The translations under genes and the position numbers were made by a program. DNA of 64,000 nucleotides from Desmodesmus armatus (lineage: Eukaryota; Chlorophyta; Chlorophyceae; Sphaeropleales; Scenedesmaceae): positions 62,001-126,000 of the forward strand of contig VIIQ02000768.1 in assembly GCA_007449985.2 (NCBI GenBank), written 5' to 3'. Of the stretch, positions 1 to 52,469 are shown piece after piece. Position 1 is the first letter of the stretch, and the number at the start of each line of letters is the position of its first letter. The notes under the pieces were generated by a model. It was not told the origin of the DNA. It worked only from the letters and a program-made list of their open reading frames with translations, and did not search any database.

Positions 1-1020
1 CCCCCCGCCTGCCAGTGCTGTAATCAACGAATGCAGATGACGCAGCCTGCCCCCTGGGGGGTGAAGTGTGAACACCAACAACACTGCACATACAATATGC
101 AGCAACCCTCATGAGACAATGCAGTCGTCTGCCGCTGCACACCTCCTGCTTGCAGCACCTTGACAAACTGTCGAGGACACTACAGCAGGAAGGTGGGCAG
201 TGGTTGACCATTGCAGCTGGTACCCCACATATAACAGGACGTACCAGTACGTACTCAACCCCATCGCCTGCCTGAAGGTAATGCCTGAGTTATCAAGCAG
301 ATGCATCACTTATGGTCAAGCCAGGACATCTTACACCCCCCCCCCCCCCCCCCGCCTGCCAGTGCTGCAGGAGACAAATGCAGATGAAGCAGCCTGACCC
401 CTGAGGGATGAAGAGCGAACCTCAACCACACTGCACATACAGGGTGCAGGAACACACAATGCAGCCATCCACCACTGCACACCTCATGCTTGAAGCACCT
501 TGGCATAGTGTCGAGGACGAACAAGCAGGAGGTGGGCAGCGGTTGACCATTGCAAGTGGTACCCCACACTCAACAAGAGGCATGATACTTACTCAACCCC
601 ACATGCCTGCCTGAAGGTGATGCAGGTGCTATCAATGCAGATGCACCAGTATGGTTCAGCCTGGACCTCTTACACCACTACCACCCCCCCCCCTTCCTGC
701 CAGTGCTATAGGCGACAAATGCAGATGAAGCAGGCTGCCCCCTGTGGGTTGAAGTGTGAACACCAACCACAATGCACATACCGGACGCAGCAACCCTCAT
801 AAGGCAATACAGTCGCCCGCCGCTGGACACCTCCTGCTTGCAGCACCTTGGCATTCGTCCAGGGACTCAAGCAGGGCGTGAGCAACGGCTGACAACTGCA
901 GCTGAAACCCACACCCACAATTTGATTACCCAAATCAATCACAGAAGCCCCATCTGCCTGCCTGAACTCGACACAGATGCTATCAATCCAGGAGCACCAG
1001 CAGTGCTTGGCCTGGACACC
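1..1020. repeat. Diverged ~350-bp tandem repeat, three units
   Basis: Three consecutive units begin near 1, 345 and 697, each with a C-run followed by a version of GCCTGCCAGTGCT. They share the same order of landmarks: GACAAATGCAGATGA-like, CACTGCACATAC, CACCTCCTGCTTG, TTGACCATTGCAG and CTGCCTGAA. The units differ at many positions, so the array is old. It lies downstream of the last visible exon of the minus-strand alcohol dehydrogenase, probably in an intron or 3' region. No protein family was recognised in any frame. Confidence 0.8.
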
Positions 1021-5202
<4,182 letters not shown>

Positions 5203-6332
5203 GGCTGCAACCACCACGCCCTGCGCACAGGAGACCTTCCTAGCCCGGATCCGGGTGCTGCAGATATCCTAGTACGCAGAAGTGTGAGTTGCTGCGGATG
5301 AGCGCGACAGGTTCGGACAGGAGTGGAGTGGACAGCAGCAGACGTGGAACGTATGCGAGCATCCAGTTGAGGCAAGCCAAGACGTTTCGGCTGCGATGGT
5401 GCTTTTGATAGAGCAGGCAGACCACACACTGTGTCACATGTTCTCCTGCATTGCGTAATTGGTAATCGTCACGTAATGATCCAGACCGCCGTACCCTCCA
5501 TTGCCATCCTGCATTTACGCCTGCCTTAACTCCACACGAAAAGCCAGAGTCACTGGTTGAAATGTTCCCAACTTGCTTCCACCCCTCAGGAACCAGCCTA
5601 TCGCCATGTCCATCCCCTCCCACTGAATTTGCATCTGCGCTCAGAACACCCCACAGAATACCCAGGGCACCATGACATGTCGTGTTGCCATGCTAGCATC
5701 CCTTGTAACTCGTTCATGATAATCTTTGAGCCTTCCTGTGTCACACCCATGATTATTGATCAACCACACGATACTCAGCGCACACAGTCACAGCAATGTT
5801 GCAACCCAGTCGGCAACAAGGGCACTTGAACTGCAGGCTAGCCTAGTAGCCCTGCAGCCCCATGTGCGGATGCAGCACATCACCCCATGTTGCACGGAGG
5901 GCAACTGCTCAACCCCACTGCACATGCACTGACCTTCACTGAGTGCGGCAACCCCACCAACTTATGGCAACATGCCTTTATTCCTGCACAAACCACCCCA
6001 CATCGCCCCTGAGGCCTCAGCTGCGATGACTAATTGAGCTTGAAGCAGTCACAGTGGAAGCAGTGGTTTGGTCAATGGTTTGTCGAAACAAGTCAAGCGC
6101 CGCAAATCAATGCCGTTTCGCAGCAATCGGGGTGTTTCGTTGGTGAAATGTAGGAACGGATGACCAATCGCTGACAAAGGCACTAGTACCTGAGTACCAC
6201 ACATTCGGCTGTAGCACCACAAGCCAACATTCAGAAGTCTCGTTTCGTTCAACTTATTTTCGTGAATCCCATCTACAAGGTTTCACGCACTGTTCCACAC
6301 TCACCCTAGTCGTTCTACTGTCTTCTGTTGGG
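5203..6332. promoter_or_regulatory. Divergent intergenic region
   Basis: These 1.1 kb separate the start codons of the minus-strand dehydrogenase (5202) and the plus-strand oxidoreductase (6333), so both 5' UTRs and promoters should be here. No TATA-like or other specific element could be assigned with confidence, and no coding similarity was seen. Confidence 0.5.
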
Positions 6333-13631
<7,299 letters not shown>

Positions 13632-15046
13632 AGGAAAGTAGCGCTGGAGTAGTCAACTGTCAGCAATTGGTATGCTTTTCACTTGGTGTGAGGTATGGTG
13701 TGAAGCCATCCTTGTGCAGCTTCAGGATGCCGTGCTGCTGCGGCGCTACCTTGTGGCATAACAGCAGCTGACACTAGCAGCGGGGAGTTGCATTTGTGAT
13801 CTCATGCTGCGGCACCTGGCATGGGGTGGGGGGGTGTAATAAATCGTGCACAGCTGTGTTTCAGCTGCCCTCTTGTATTGCTGTCAAATTCGGGATGCTG
13901 CGCAGCAAGGGTTGTGTGGTGCCAGTACTTCAACTTGGCGGCTGCCAGAGCCAAACGCGACATATGTCTTGTAGTATGACTCAGTGAGTGTGTGAGAGTG
14001 TGAGTGAGAGATGTGGGGGATTTCAGTGGCTGTCGTGCGCAATCAGCTGACTTGCCAAGGACATGCACACACATGCAAAGCAGCAGGAGTGAGCAGGGCT
14101 GGCTCCCGTCATGTTGAGTTGTTGGCTGGTGCTTGTCGCTGCACACATGTTGTCAGTGGTAGTGGCACTGTAATTGGAGCCTGTGCTTTACATAATACAA
14201 GCTGTTGCATGCATATCTGAAAGCAACACACGTGTGAACAGGTGGTGCAGGGTTTGAGCCTGTTTGGGGCCAGCTTGTCTGCCTGGCACGTGATGAATGA
14301 TGAAGTGAGTGGAGATGTGTTGAGTTGAGTTGAGAGAGTAGTTGTTGCACCACTGAAATGTGGAGCTAGCCTAAACATGTGGAATGTACACAGGGGGTGT
14401 TTCATTCCGGCTTTTTTAAATCAATTGGCTGTTGTGCTGGTAACATCCTCACACATGACTCAAGAGACTGGGGTACACATTAGTAGGTCCTCTGGGCACT
14501 ATCCTGAGACCTTGGCTTGCTGGCTGGTGCCAAGGTTGGGACTCTTCCCGCAGTTACTGTAACTGTACTGTACTGGTAACAGAGGCAACCCTGGTGCTGC
14601 AAGCAATCCGGTTGAGTGCCCACCTCCTGTCTCGTTCTCACAACTTCTATGACCACAACTGATGCTGCGACAGACACATGCCAGGGGGTGCTGATGCCCC
14701 CAGTACTGCTTTTCTACTGGCTGCAGCTGTTACCAATACCATTATCGCAGGGGGGTTTTCTCTTCCCCTGCACTAGCCAGCGAGCAGATCTGCTTATGGG
14801 TGCTTTCACAGATATTAGCGCCCTTCCTTCGCTTCGAGTGGGCGGTTACACAACCTGGTTGCAGGTGGGCTGGTCCAGCTGCTCAAGAAGGGAAGCAGGA
14901 GGGGGGGGGGGGGTGACATGCACACGCGTCAAGCCCAGCCTGGATCCGCACGCAGTATAGCATGGTCAATGTCTACACTCTCACACCCTAGCGCCTGCTC
15001 CAAATGCAACACGGCACCATCTGTGGTGAACAACACACCACAGTAA

Positions 15047-15086
<40 letters not shown>

Positions 15087-15209
15087 GCACGACCGCGTGG
15101 GGGCCCACACACACACAAATCCAAGTGTGACTGAAACCACTAATGCCATCTGCGCATCACTGGCCCTAGCTCCTGTGTGTACAAGACTGGGTTGCATTCA
15201 TGTCTGCAT
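13632..15209. other. Convergent intergenic region
   Basis: This lies between the stop codons of the plus-strand oxidoreductase and the minus-strand coiled-coil gene, so it holds both 3' UTRs. It includes a dispersed repeat copy at 14452-14590 and a (CTG)12 tract near 15050. No exon was recognised. Confidence 0.5.
14452..14590 (-). repeat. Dispersed repeat, copy 1 (inverted relative to copy 2)
   Basis: The reverse complement aligns in order with 18998-19120: runs of GTACAGTACAG, then GGTCCCAACCT, GCTAGCCAGCGAGCC-like, GGTGCCCAGAGG.CCTAC and GTACCCCAGTCTCT. The two are about 130 bp and clearly diverged. One lies in an intergenic region and one in an intron. The element class is unknown. Confidence 0.75.
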
Positions 15210-16314
15210 TCACTGCTGCAGCTGCTGCTTCCGCTGGCCCCAGACAGGACTGCAGGGTAGTGACGCCCAAGGAGCAGCAGCAGCAGCAGCACTACTGGCC
15301 CTGCTGCTAAAGGTACCCGGACTGTATACTGCTGCTGCTGCTGAGGGTGTGTCTGGCACCACCAGCAGCCTTCTGCTGCTGCTGCTGCTGCCACCGCCCA
15401 AGCGGCTACTAAAAGGAGATGAGGCCCAAGGAGCATCAGAAGCATTACTCCTGCCGCCCGCAGCTGCTGCTGCTGCTGATGGGCTGTTGCAAGCAGGCCA
15501 AGCCGCCTTTATGTTTGACTGGCGCGTTGACGGGGTGGCAGGTGGGCTGTCAGGCCGTGTGACTCCTGCCAGGTAGTTTGCTGCTGCTGCTGCCTGGCTG
15601 CGCTGCACACTGCGCACAGCCACGAGCAGGGAGGCACTGCGGGCTTGCTCTGCTGACAACTGCTGTTGGGACCTGTGGGCCAGCCCGCGGGGAGGGGGGG
15701 GGAGCAATGGCAAGGGTTTGTATGAGTGCTCAGCGTGCGGCTCACTTTTTGGGAGGAGATGGGCGTGGGTGATACATTGCAGATTCAGCGACAAACCTAT
15801 ACGATGCGAGAAAAGGGATGCCCTGAAGGTTGCGGGGCACATGCCAGCAGCAGAGAGGCACTGTGGGCTTGCTCTGCAGACAGCTGCTGCTGGGACCTGC
15901 TGCTGCTGAAAGGAGCGAGGGCTTCCGGCAGCTTCGGCTGTTGTGTATGTGGCCAGCCGGTGGGCGTCCGCCCCCCTTATCCTTACCAAACTTTGGTCCG
16001 GGACAAAAAGGTGGAAAGGGGATAACATCATTCAGCGTGCAGGGTCAACTCGGGGCTGGTGGTCAGGACATCAACTTGTTTGGTGTGGTATGCCAGTAAC
16101 GTCGGGGCTGGCATGTGATGTTAGCAAAGGGAAGGGTAGTAGTTCAGGGGTGAGGGTGGAAATGCAAGACAGCTTGTGTGCTGTACAACCGTCACCGCAT
16201 GAACTTCATGGCATTTCAGTGTTTCTGCTCACCTGTGCAACTCGTCTTGCAGGGTAACCGCATACTGAGCCAGCATCAGTGCAGCATCACTGCCCTGCAC
16301 TGACCCACCACCAC

Positions 16315-16345
<31 letters not shown>

Positions 16346-18648
16346 TGGTGATGGACCTTCCCTTGCCAAAGCAGCTTCACCAGACTCTTCTCCTGCTGCT
16401 GCTGCTGCTGCTGTTGTTGTTGTGTGTGTCTGCAGCAGCTCTGCCGCTCTCTGCTGCAACTGGGTCAACAACTGCCGCTCAACTTGCTGTTTCATCTTCA
16501 CCAGTAAGGCTGACTCATCAATGCTGCCGCCATTGCTGCCACCATTGCTGCCATAGCCGCCGGCATTGCTGCCGCCACGTACGCCCCTAGCAGGCGCCGT
16601 GGAAGGCCGCGCTCCCCAGCCGCCATTGCTGTTATCATTGCTGCCGCCACAGCCGCCGCTGCTGCTGGTGTTGCTGCTGCCGCCAGTGGCCCAGCTGATA
16701 TCCTTGCCGGCGTTGGAGTCCAGCAGGGCACCTGAGAACAGCAGTACCACCAACGGCTGCCTGAGGACCTCTACCGATTCATTACAGCTGAAAACAGCTT
16801 GTTTTGCTGTCCCGACCGCACGCTCGCACGCCTATCGTGCTTGGTCCTGCCCTCGATTGATGTCACAGCAGCCTGGCTTCACCCGGCTGTTGGGGGCGGT
16901 CATTGACCTCCTCAAATACCATGTATCAATTAGCGATCCAGGCAACTTGCCTGCACCAAGGCAGGCACCACACCCAGCCCTCCACTTGTAATGACCACAA
17001 ATCGCATAAGGAAAATTGGGGACGCCGAAAACTCAGCTGAAAACATCCCCTCCCCCCCCCCCCCCTCCCCCTCCCCCCCACAAGGATGTAGGTTATATGT
17101 ATGGGATGCTGTACTACAGCAGTAGAACCTGCTAAGACCACGTGTGTGTACTCTCATGTATCCTCACAGTTCAACACACACACAGACACCCACCTGCCAG
17201 CAGCAAGTCTTTCCTGTAGTGCTGCCGCACTAGGGCAGCAGACCCCGTGACTACCCAGGAGGGCTTGGGAGAGCTGCTGCCACCTGTTGCTGCCGCTGCT
17301 GTTTGTGGTCGTACATCAGAGGCAGAAGCCGGCCTCTGTATTGGTGTAGCTCTAGCAGCAGATGCCTGACGTGCTGCTGCTGCTGCTGATGGCGCTGCTG
17401 CTGGTGACGTGAACATGGGGTTGGCAGATGTGGTGGTCTGGGGGGCAACAACAACTGCAGCAGCAGTAGGATACTGCTGCTGCTGCTGCTGCTGCAGGTG
17501 TTGCAGCTGCTGTGCAGCCAGTTGGTCTGTGAGTTGCTGCAGCTGCTGCTGCGTTGCGGCCAGCTGAGAGGAGTGGAGGGACTTGAGCTCAGATATGTCA
17601 TTTGTCAGGGAACGAACCTGAGCAGCAGCAGCAGCAGCAGCAGCAGTCGTCGCAGGCCTGGTGCTGCACTGCTTTCATCACACTCCTGTTCCAATCCTCC
17701 ATGTACTACATCCAAGCAGGACATGCGCTCTCTTCTTGCAGCGCCCATGCAGCTGGCACACATCTCCAACCCCTCCCATCAGATCAAGATCACTGCTGTG
17801 CAGTCTTTGTGAAACCCAGTCACTGAACTATATGCCGGACTAACTATTTGCCGGATGGCATGTGATGCAGCAGCTGCTGCTACACCTACAGAGATGGGAT
17901 CACCGACTTGGCAACCACCAAGAAGGTCGCACCCACCACCCGGCTCGCACCTGTGCCGCCAGGTTTGCTCTTTCCTCTGCAGCAGCTGTCGCCGCCGCCG
18001 CTGCCGCCGCCTTGACTTTGCGCAGCTGCACTCACGCACATGCAACAGGACAAACATGCAAGTGGCAGTGCGTTGTGCTTGATGCCTTCCATACTGCATG
18101 AAGTAGCACACCGAGGAGTGGTATAGACAGTACACCAGAGACTGCTAGTGCAGCAGGCAGTTCAGCTTGATCAGTTTTGCGCCCAACATCCCACCATGCC
18201 TACACTGTACCATGGCAGATAGCCCCCCCCCACCGCTGCAGCCTCAATGCAGTACACAGAATGCCCTCCCCTCGCGTACCCTGAACCCTAGCAACCAAGT
18301 GCGTGCCTGCTGCGGCGGTCATGCTGGGTTGAAGTCAGGGTTGCCTTCTTTCCCTGATGCCCACACTGCGCGGCACAAACCTCATACACATGGAGCTTGG
18401 ATCCCTGACAGTGGAACGCACCCCCCCCCTCACACACACTTTGTCATACATAATGTCCTACCTGGTTTGTGAGTGCTGCCTCCCTTCCCGCTGCAGCCTC
18501 AGCAGCAGCGGCCAGGTCCCCCTCCAGCCGTGTTATGCTGTGCTGTGCTGACCGCAGGTCACGAGAGGCTGCAGCCAGCTGACCCTCAAGCATCACCCTC
18601 ACAGCATCGCCATTGCTGCTGCTGCTGCTGCTACTGTGCGTCAGTGCC

Positions 18649-18693
<45 letters not shown>

Positions 18694-19315
18694 CTTGCAG
18701 CAGGAGTGTGAGAGTGTTGGCTGCTGCCAACTGCACTGGCAGCCGCTGCCACCAGATGGTGCTGCTGCCGTGCTGCGGCAGCAGCACCATCTGCTGCTGT
18801 CACTTGCTGCTGTTGAGTGGCGGTTCCCTGAATAGCTACTGCAGTGCCTGCTGTACCTGCTGTTGCTGCTGCTGCTGCTGCCAGCTCTAGCCCCTGCCTG
18901 TCATGTCTCCATCGAGGCACCAGCCTGTCCAGCAGCTGCATGCGTGAAACAACGAACGGATGCAACCCTTCTGAATACGCTTCCAGCAATGGCCTACCGC
19001 ATGATAGTACAGTACAGTACAGTAATAGGGGACAGGGTCCCAACCTCGGCGCTAGCCAGCGAGCCTCGGGCTCATGAGGGTGCCCAGAGGGCCTACTTGC
19101 GTACCCCAGTCTCTCTATATAGATCCTGATAGATCTTGGCTCAACTGAGCTCAGCAGTTCAACAGGAGGCCACCAGCTGGGGGCAAAGAAGATGAAAAAG
19201 GCTGAACGAGGGACCCAACCAGCACTTCAAGGACCTATTCTGCCCTTGTGCCCAGCCCACCCACCTGGCTGTAGTGGCAGTGCAGTGAGTCAAGCTCAGC
19301 CTGCAGCGCATACAC
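15210..19315 (-). CDS. Ala/Gln-rich coiled-coil protein, 5' end uncertain
   Basis: No known family was recognised. Minus-strand exons with matching phases are 19315-19265 (VYALQAELDSLHCHYSQ), 18935-18462 (LLDRLVPRWRHDRQG, polyQ, then VMLEGQLAAASRDLRSAQ heptads), 18025-17951 (LRKVKAAAAAAATAAAEE), 17617-17194 (DISELKSLHSSQLAATQQQ, later PSWVVTGSAALVRQHYRK), 16731-16233 (Gly/Ser/Asn-rich, then VKMKQQVERQLLTQLQ) and 15672-15210 (SQQQLSAEQARSASLL, Ser/Ala-rich, stop). The readable part is about 660 codons. Leucine heptads and Glu/Gln/Arg periodicity point to long coiled coils broken by low-complexity linkers, as in structural or cytoskeletal proteins. A further 5' exon ending at the donor at 19800 (TEAKLRAQ) is likely; the start codon was not found. 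CAG codons are used for the Gln runs, so polymorphism in length is expected. Function unknown. Confidence 0.7.
15838..15906 (-). repeat. Duplicated head of last exon with acceptor
   Basis: The minus strand repeats CAG, then a sequence encoding SQQQLSAEQAHSASLLL, a copy of the head of the exon starting at 15672 about 230 bases upstream of it. Confidence 0.75.
18998..19120 (+). repeat. Dispersed repeat, copy 2
   Basis: Counterpart of 14452-14590 in opposite orientation, within an intron of the coiled-coil gene. It begins with a GTACA-type microsatellite. Confidence 0.75.
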
Positions 19316-19317
19316 CT

Positions 19318-24260
<4,943 letters not shown>

Positions 24261-25840
24261 CAGGACCAGCCAGCCTACACTGCATTTGTCTGGTATTTGC
24301 AAGCAGGGAGGGGGGGGGGGTGCTGACTCCCCCCCCCTCTTCCCTAGGCCAGCATATGGTCGAGGCTGGGGCATGGTGTGCTCGTACAACACGCTTGTGT
24401 GCATATGTGTGTGGCTTTCAGCGGTCACGCCAGCAGCAGCAGCAGCAGCAACTGTAGCAGCAGCAGCCAGTGCAAACTGGCAGGCGATGTGGGTGTGTCA
24501 CAGAGAATGCAGACAGCAGCCCCGCTGTACACTAGCCAAGTTGGGTGTGGGCGTGTACAAACTGCACATGACACTATTCACAAATCAAGAATGAGCTTTG
24601 TGCAGATGCGTGTATGCGTACACCTCACTTATACACTTTACACTGTGGCTCAGCAGCTTGGGCTGATGATGCTGCAGTGGTGTTGGTGGGTGCAGTTGCG
24701 CGCTATTAGTTCGAGCTACACTGTATGTTTGTGTGCATATGTGGTGCTCTGCCAGACTGCACATTACGGTAATGTACATGGCACTGCCATTGAATGGTGC
24801 AGGCTGTTACCATGGAACTGGTGCAGGCTTTGTTCCAATAAGTGTAGTGATCTGTCTTGGACAAGGAGTGGTACGGGATGTTGGTTGTGGCGCACTGTGA
24901 AATATTACCATCTGCCACACGGTGTATCATTGCTGGGCAACACATGAATATTCACACATAAATATTGTCATTGTGACAGGCGCACTGGGTGGAGTTACAT
25001 GTGACTAGTGATTGCATGATGGCATATGACTGGTGAACAGCCACTGTGACAACCTTCAGTGCAGCTGCAGTATCACAATTGTAGAAGACTTCCAACAGCC
25101 GCCAACACACCACACACCCGCCCGCACGTTCGCATGCAGCTGGCTGCATTTGGCAAACATGCAATGGTTGGCTAAGAAGTCAACTCAGCTGTTGCTCTAC
25201 CTCCCTCTACCAAAATATTGACGAGTGCAGCTGCCATGTGGCGCGCAATGTGCCTGCCAACGTCAGCAGACAACCAACCACAACTGCACATCCAAAACAA
25301 GTTCGCATCCACATTCCACACCCAACTGTACAACACGTAGTCCATTGATAACATGTACATATCACGGTTGTCCAAAGGTGATGACATGTACACATCACAC
25401 TTGTCCAAAGGTGAGAAGCAATCACCATCCTTGTCAGCGTCATCCTCTTGTCAACCTCAACCTGCACACGCAGCATACACATATTTTGTCAGATCATGAT
25501 CATTTACACCTTACTACGCCAGTCCGATTGGCCAGTAGCTGCAGGGATAATATCAGGAGTTGTCTGACAAGGCTTGGCTGCGCCACACACACCATCCAAT
25601 AAGCATGCCAGATCACCCCTCAAGAAGCTGTAACAGTTTCCTTCTCAGGAAACTTCAGTGAAGTGGCAGTTTAGCACATTGTGTTGGTGTGACAACAACG
25701 CTGCACCCCATCATTGTGATGTATGGGAGAGCCTTTTCAGGGAGAGATCTCCGCAATGTCCGCAACTTACTGGGCAGTAGCCAACTTGGTAAACAACATG
25801 AACCACCTGCCATTCACCCACCTTATGCCCAAACACATGT
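24261..25840. other. Convergent intergenic region
   Basis: It lies between the stop of the VOC gene and the stop of the minus-strand acidic protein gene. It holds a two-copy ~36-bp repeat near 25348-25420 (ACATGTACATATCACGGTTG / ACATGTACACATCACACTTG) and short CAG runs. No exon was recognised. Confidence 0.5.
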
Positions 25841-27070
25841 TCATGCCTTGTCAGGGATGGTTGGCACTCCCTCCTCAATGCCTGCCCCAGTGAACACCTC
25901 CTGAGCCTCAACCTCCTCAGGGGTGGTCTGGACAATACCGATAGGGGTTCCATCCTTGGCTGCAGCGCACACACAGCAAGGCAGCAATGCACATGAAATT
26001 CACACCGACTTGGCCAAGAAGTCCATGCATACCCGACCCAGGCCGCTCAAGAGTATGCTGCGAGCAGGCCGTTGTGCACCCCCCCCCTGAATAACAGAAG
26101 GCCGAAGCAGTGATCTAGTCACACCCATTACGGAAGGCCTGGACCCAATAGTATGCCGGTATTGTCACAACGTGTCATATATTGAGTGATGTTCAGCCCC
26201 AGTCGATGTCCTTACCTGCTGTGTTGACGTCCTCTGCAGGCCCAGCCTTGAGGTCAGCAGCATCCTCCTTCAAGGGAACATCTGCATGAAGGGGGGGGGG
26301 GGGGGAGAGGGGTGTTGCAGCGATCATGCAGCGATGATGCCGCGGTCATGCAAGAGCAGTCATGTGAGGAACTCGACATGCCTGGGGGCCATGGGGTGGT
26401 TGAGAATGCGTGAAGGGAAGCCTTCTGGGGACCCCGGGTCACATTGAATGTGAGGAACCAAGTTCCCAAATCCATGCTGCAGTTCCCATTACATTGACAC
26501 TGGTTTGTGACGATGCCGTAACAAACAGGAGCACTGTCCATGCCCAATGCGCGATCCTGGATACCGTATTGCAGCAGCAGCATTGACCAACCTGCTGCGG
26601 GGTCCTCAGCTGCTGCAGTCTCAGCAGCGCGCATCTCCTCCTTGCTCGCGCCAAAGTCAGGGTCGGACTTGTCATCGGCCTGGGTGCGAGCGGCATCGGG
26701 CTCCTGGGGGTAAGGGGGGGGGTGGCAGGAACAGAGGGTGGGGTCAGGACTTGTGTAGTGCAGCAACCTTGGGCAGAAATCAGCCTGGGTAGCTGAAATG
26801 CAAGGCAGCGCATTAAGTGGTATGCAGAGTACGCAATGCACAATGCTGCTCCCCAAGACAGCATGCATCCCGGCCACCACAACACTGCTAGCAACTGCAT
26901 GGCTTGGGCCCCAAGGCAATGCAGCACTGTCCAATACAGGTGCATTGTCGCACCTGGTCGACGCCGACGTCTCCGAAGCCTTGGTCCAACTCCTGGAAGT
27001 AGGCGTCGGTGTTGTAGGCGCCCTCCTTCTTCAGGGGAGCACCCCTCTCCTGAGCGCGTGTCTGCACCAT
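25841..27070 (-). CDS. Hypothetical acidic protein, 137 aa
   Basis: Four minus-strand exons join in phase: 27070-26954, 26703-26592, 26281-26216 and 25959-25841 (117+112+66+119 = 414 nt with the stop). All introns are GT-AG. The protein starts MVQTRAQERGAPLKKEG, contains AYFQELDQGFGDVGVDQ, SDPDFGASKEEMRAAE and GIVQTTPEEVEAQEVF, and ends GVPTIPDKA. It is rich in Asp, Glu, Ala and Pro, lacks membrane segments and probably contains long disordered parts. No family was recognised. No frame defects and no duplicated exons were seen, unlike the neighbours. An upstream ATG that would add a targeting peptide was not found. Confidence 0.7.
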
Positions 27071-27801
27071 ATTAGCGTACGGTCGAAAGCTGTTGTAAGG
27101 AAGATTTGAGTTGATGTAGGAACAAGGGGACTGTATATCTGAAATCGCGAGAAATGAAGGTAGAGGCTGCGCGCCCTTTTTCTGGCCACAAGAAGTGGTG
27201 ACATGTGGGTGAGTAATGCTGAGCCAACAGGTGCCGGGCAGGGCCAGGTGAACACTTGACCACAGGTTTTCACACTGGGTGCGTCATTGCAGACGCTTCG
27301 TCAGGCGTCTGCATTCTGACGTCTGCACAGTCGACATGAACGTAACCGCTGCATTCATGGACATGGGGGCTTGGGTCCCGGCCTCTAACCCTAATCAGCT
27401 TGCAAGTAAAGCTGGCCCTTAAAGTCCTGACATGTTTGATTCTGGGCTGTGGGACCAGTCTGGATCACGAGCTGTTTTCGCAGATCACATCACACACAAC
27501 TTTCTGTCGTGTCCCTTTCCAGTGTGGTCTGTGGGCCTGCTCAGTGTCGGATCACGTGGAACTAGTTTGTTTCAAACTAATTGATCAGCCCTGACCTCAG
27601 CCACCACCTGCATTAGCTGCAGAACGGTTGTTTGTCTCTGCTGCTGGGGCACCCTCTGCTTCTGTTCTGTTTGTGCGCTGCCATACACGTTTACCTTTCA
27701 ATATCGTTCTTCCTAATGTTTCGTTTCATTCAATAGACGTCAAGCAAGCGGCGCAACACAGCTGATATAGTACCAACATCAGCAAAGCACCAGGCACAGC
27801 C
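27071..27801. promoter_or_regulatory. Divergent promoter region with a small hairpin
   Basis: This separates the start codons of the acidic protein gene and the kinase gene. At 27289-27312 GCAGACGC and GCGTCTGC form a perfect 8-bp stem with an 8-nt loop, followed by a third GACGTCTGC. No further element was assigned. Confidence 0.45.
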
Positions 27802-51723
<23,922 letters not shown>

Positions 51724-52469
51724 GGCATGAAGTCAGTTGATGCTTGAAGTCACTCGTTCTGGTTTTGGTCATGTGCATGTGGTGGTTACTGTGCTGTACT
51801 GGTGTAAGGATGTGCTACGTGAGTTATGTTCGGCAATTTGCTGATTGCTGTGTGTTATGTGTGTGTTTGTTTTGAAGGCATGGTGTGAGACAGGGAGGGT
51901 GCATCACAACATTATGCCTCTGGTAATTGTGAAGGCATGTTTGAAGGCATGTGTGAAGGCATTGTAGTAAGATCGCAGAGGCTGAAGTTGTCGTTTCTGT
52001 CAACGCAAAGAAGTGTGAAGGCATGTGCACAGGGACACTAGGTCGCTGAGGACGGGGTGAGGGGCACTGCAAGCAACTCATCTCATCTCCATCACTTGAG
52101 GCTTTTCATATTCTTTTTGAAGGTACCGTATCGGGAACAGCAACATACAACTTTGTCTCAGATCCACCTGGCATGTGAAACAATGAACAAGACACCATTC
52201 AGCAGCCTCACAGCCTACACCGCACGCCAAGCCTGTTGCACAGCTTCCACTGGTTCTTGTCGCATAAACACAGTCCCCCAATGGCTATAACCCTTATGCC
52301 AAACAGTTGAGACCAGGTCACCACTTTGCCTCGCCGTCCAGCACTTAACAGGCAGAGGACGTCATCCAACAGCCTTGGATACCACCACGCTTTAAACGAT
52401 GCACACGCCAGCCATCAACCACCTGCTTCTCAACCCCTGGTGCTTGCCGGATAGCCTGCTCAACCCTAC
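51724..52469. other. Convergent intergenic region
   Basis: 3' flanks of the kinase (plus) and of the GRF gene and its minisatellite (minus). It has a short AAGGCATGTGTG-like repeat at 51930-51965; nothing else was recognised. Confidence 0.5.
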
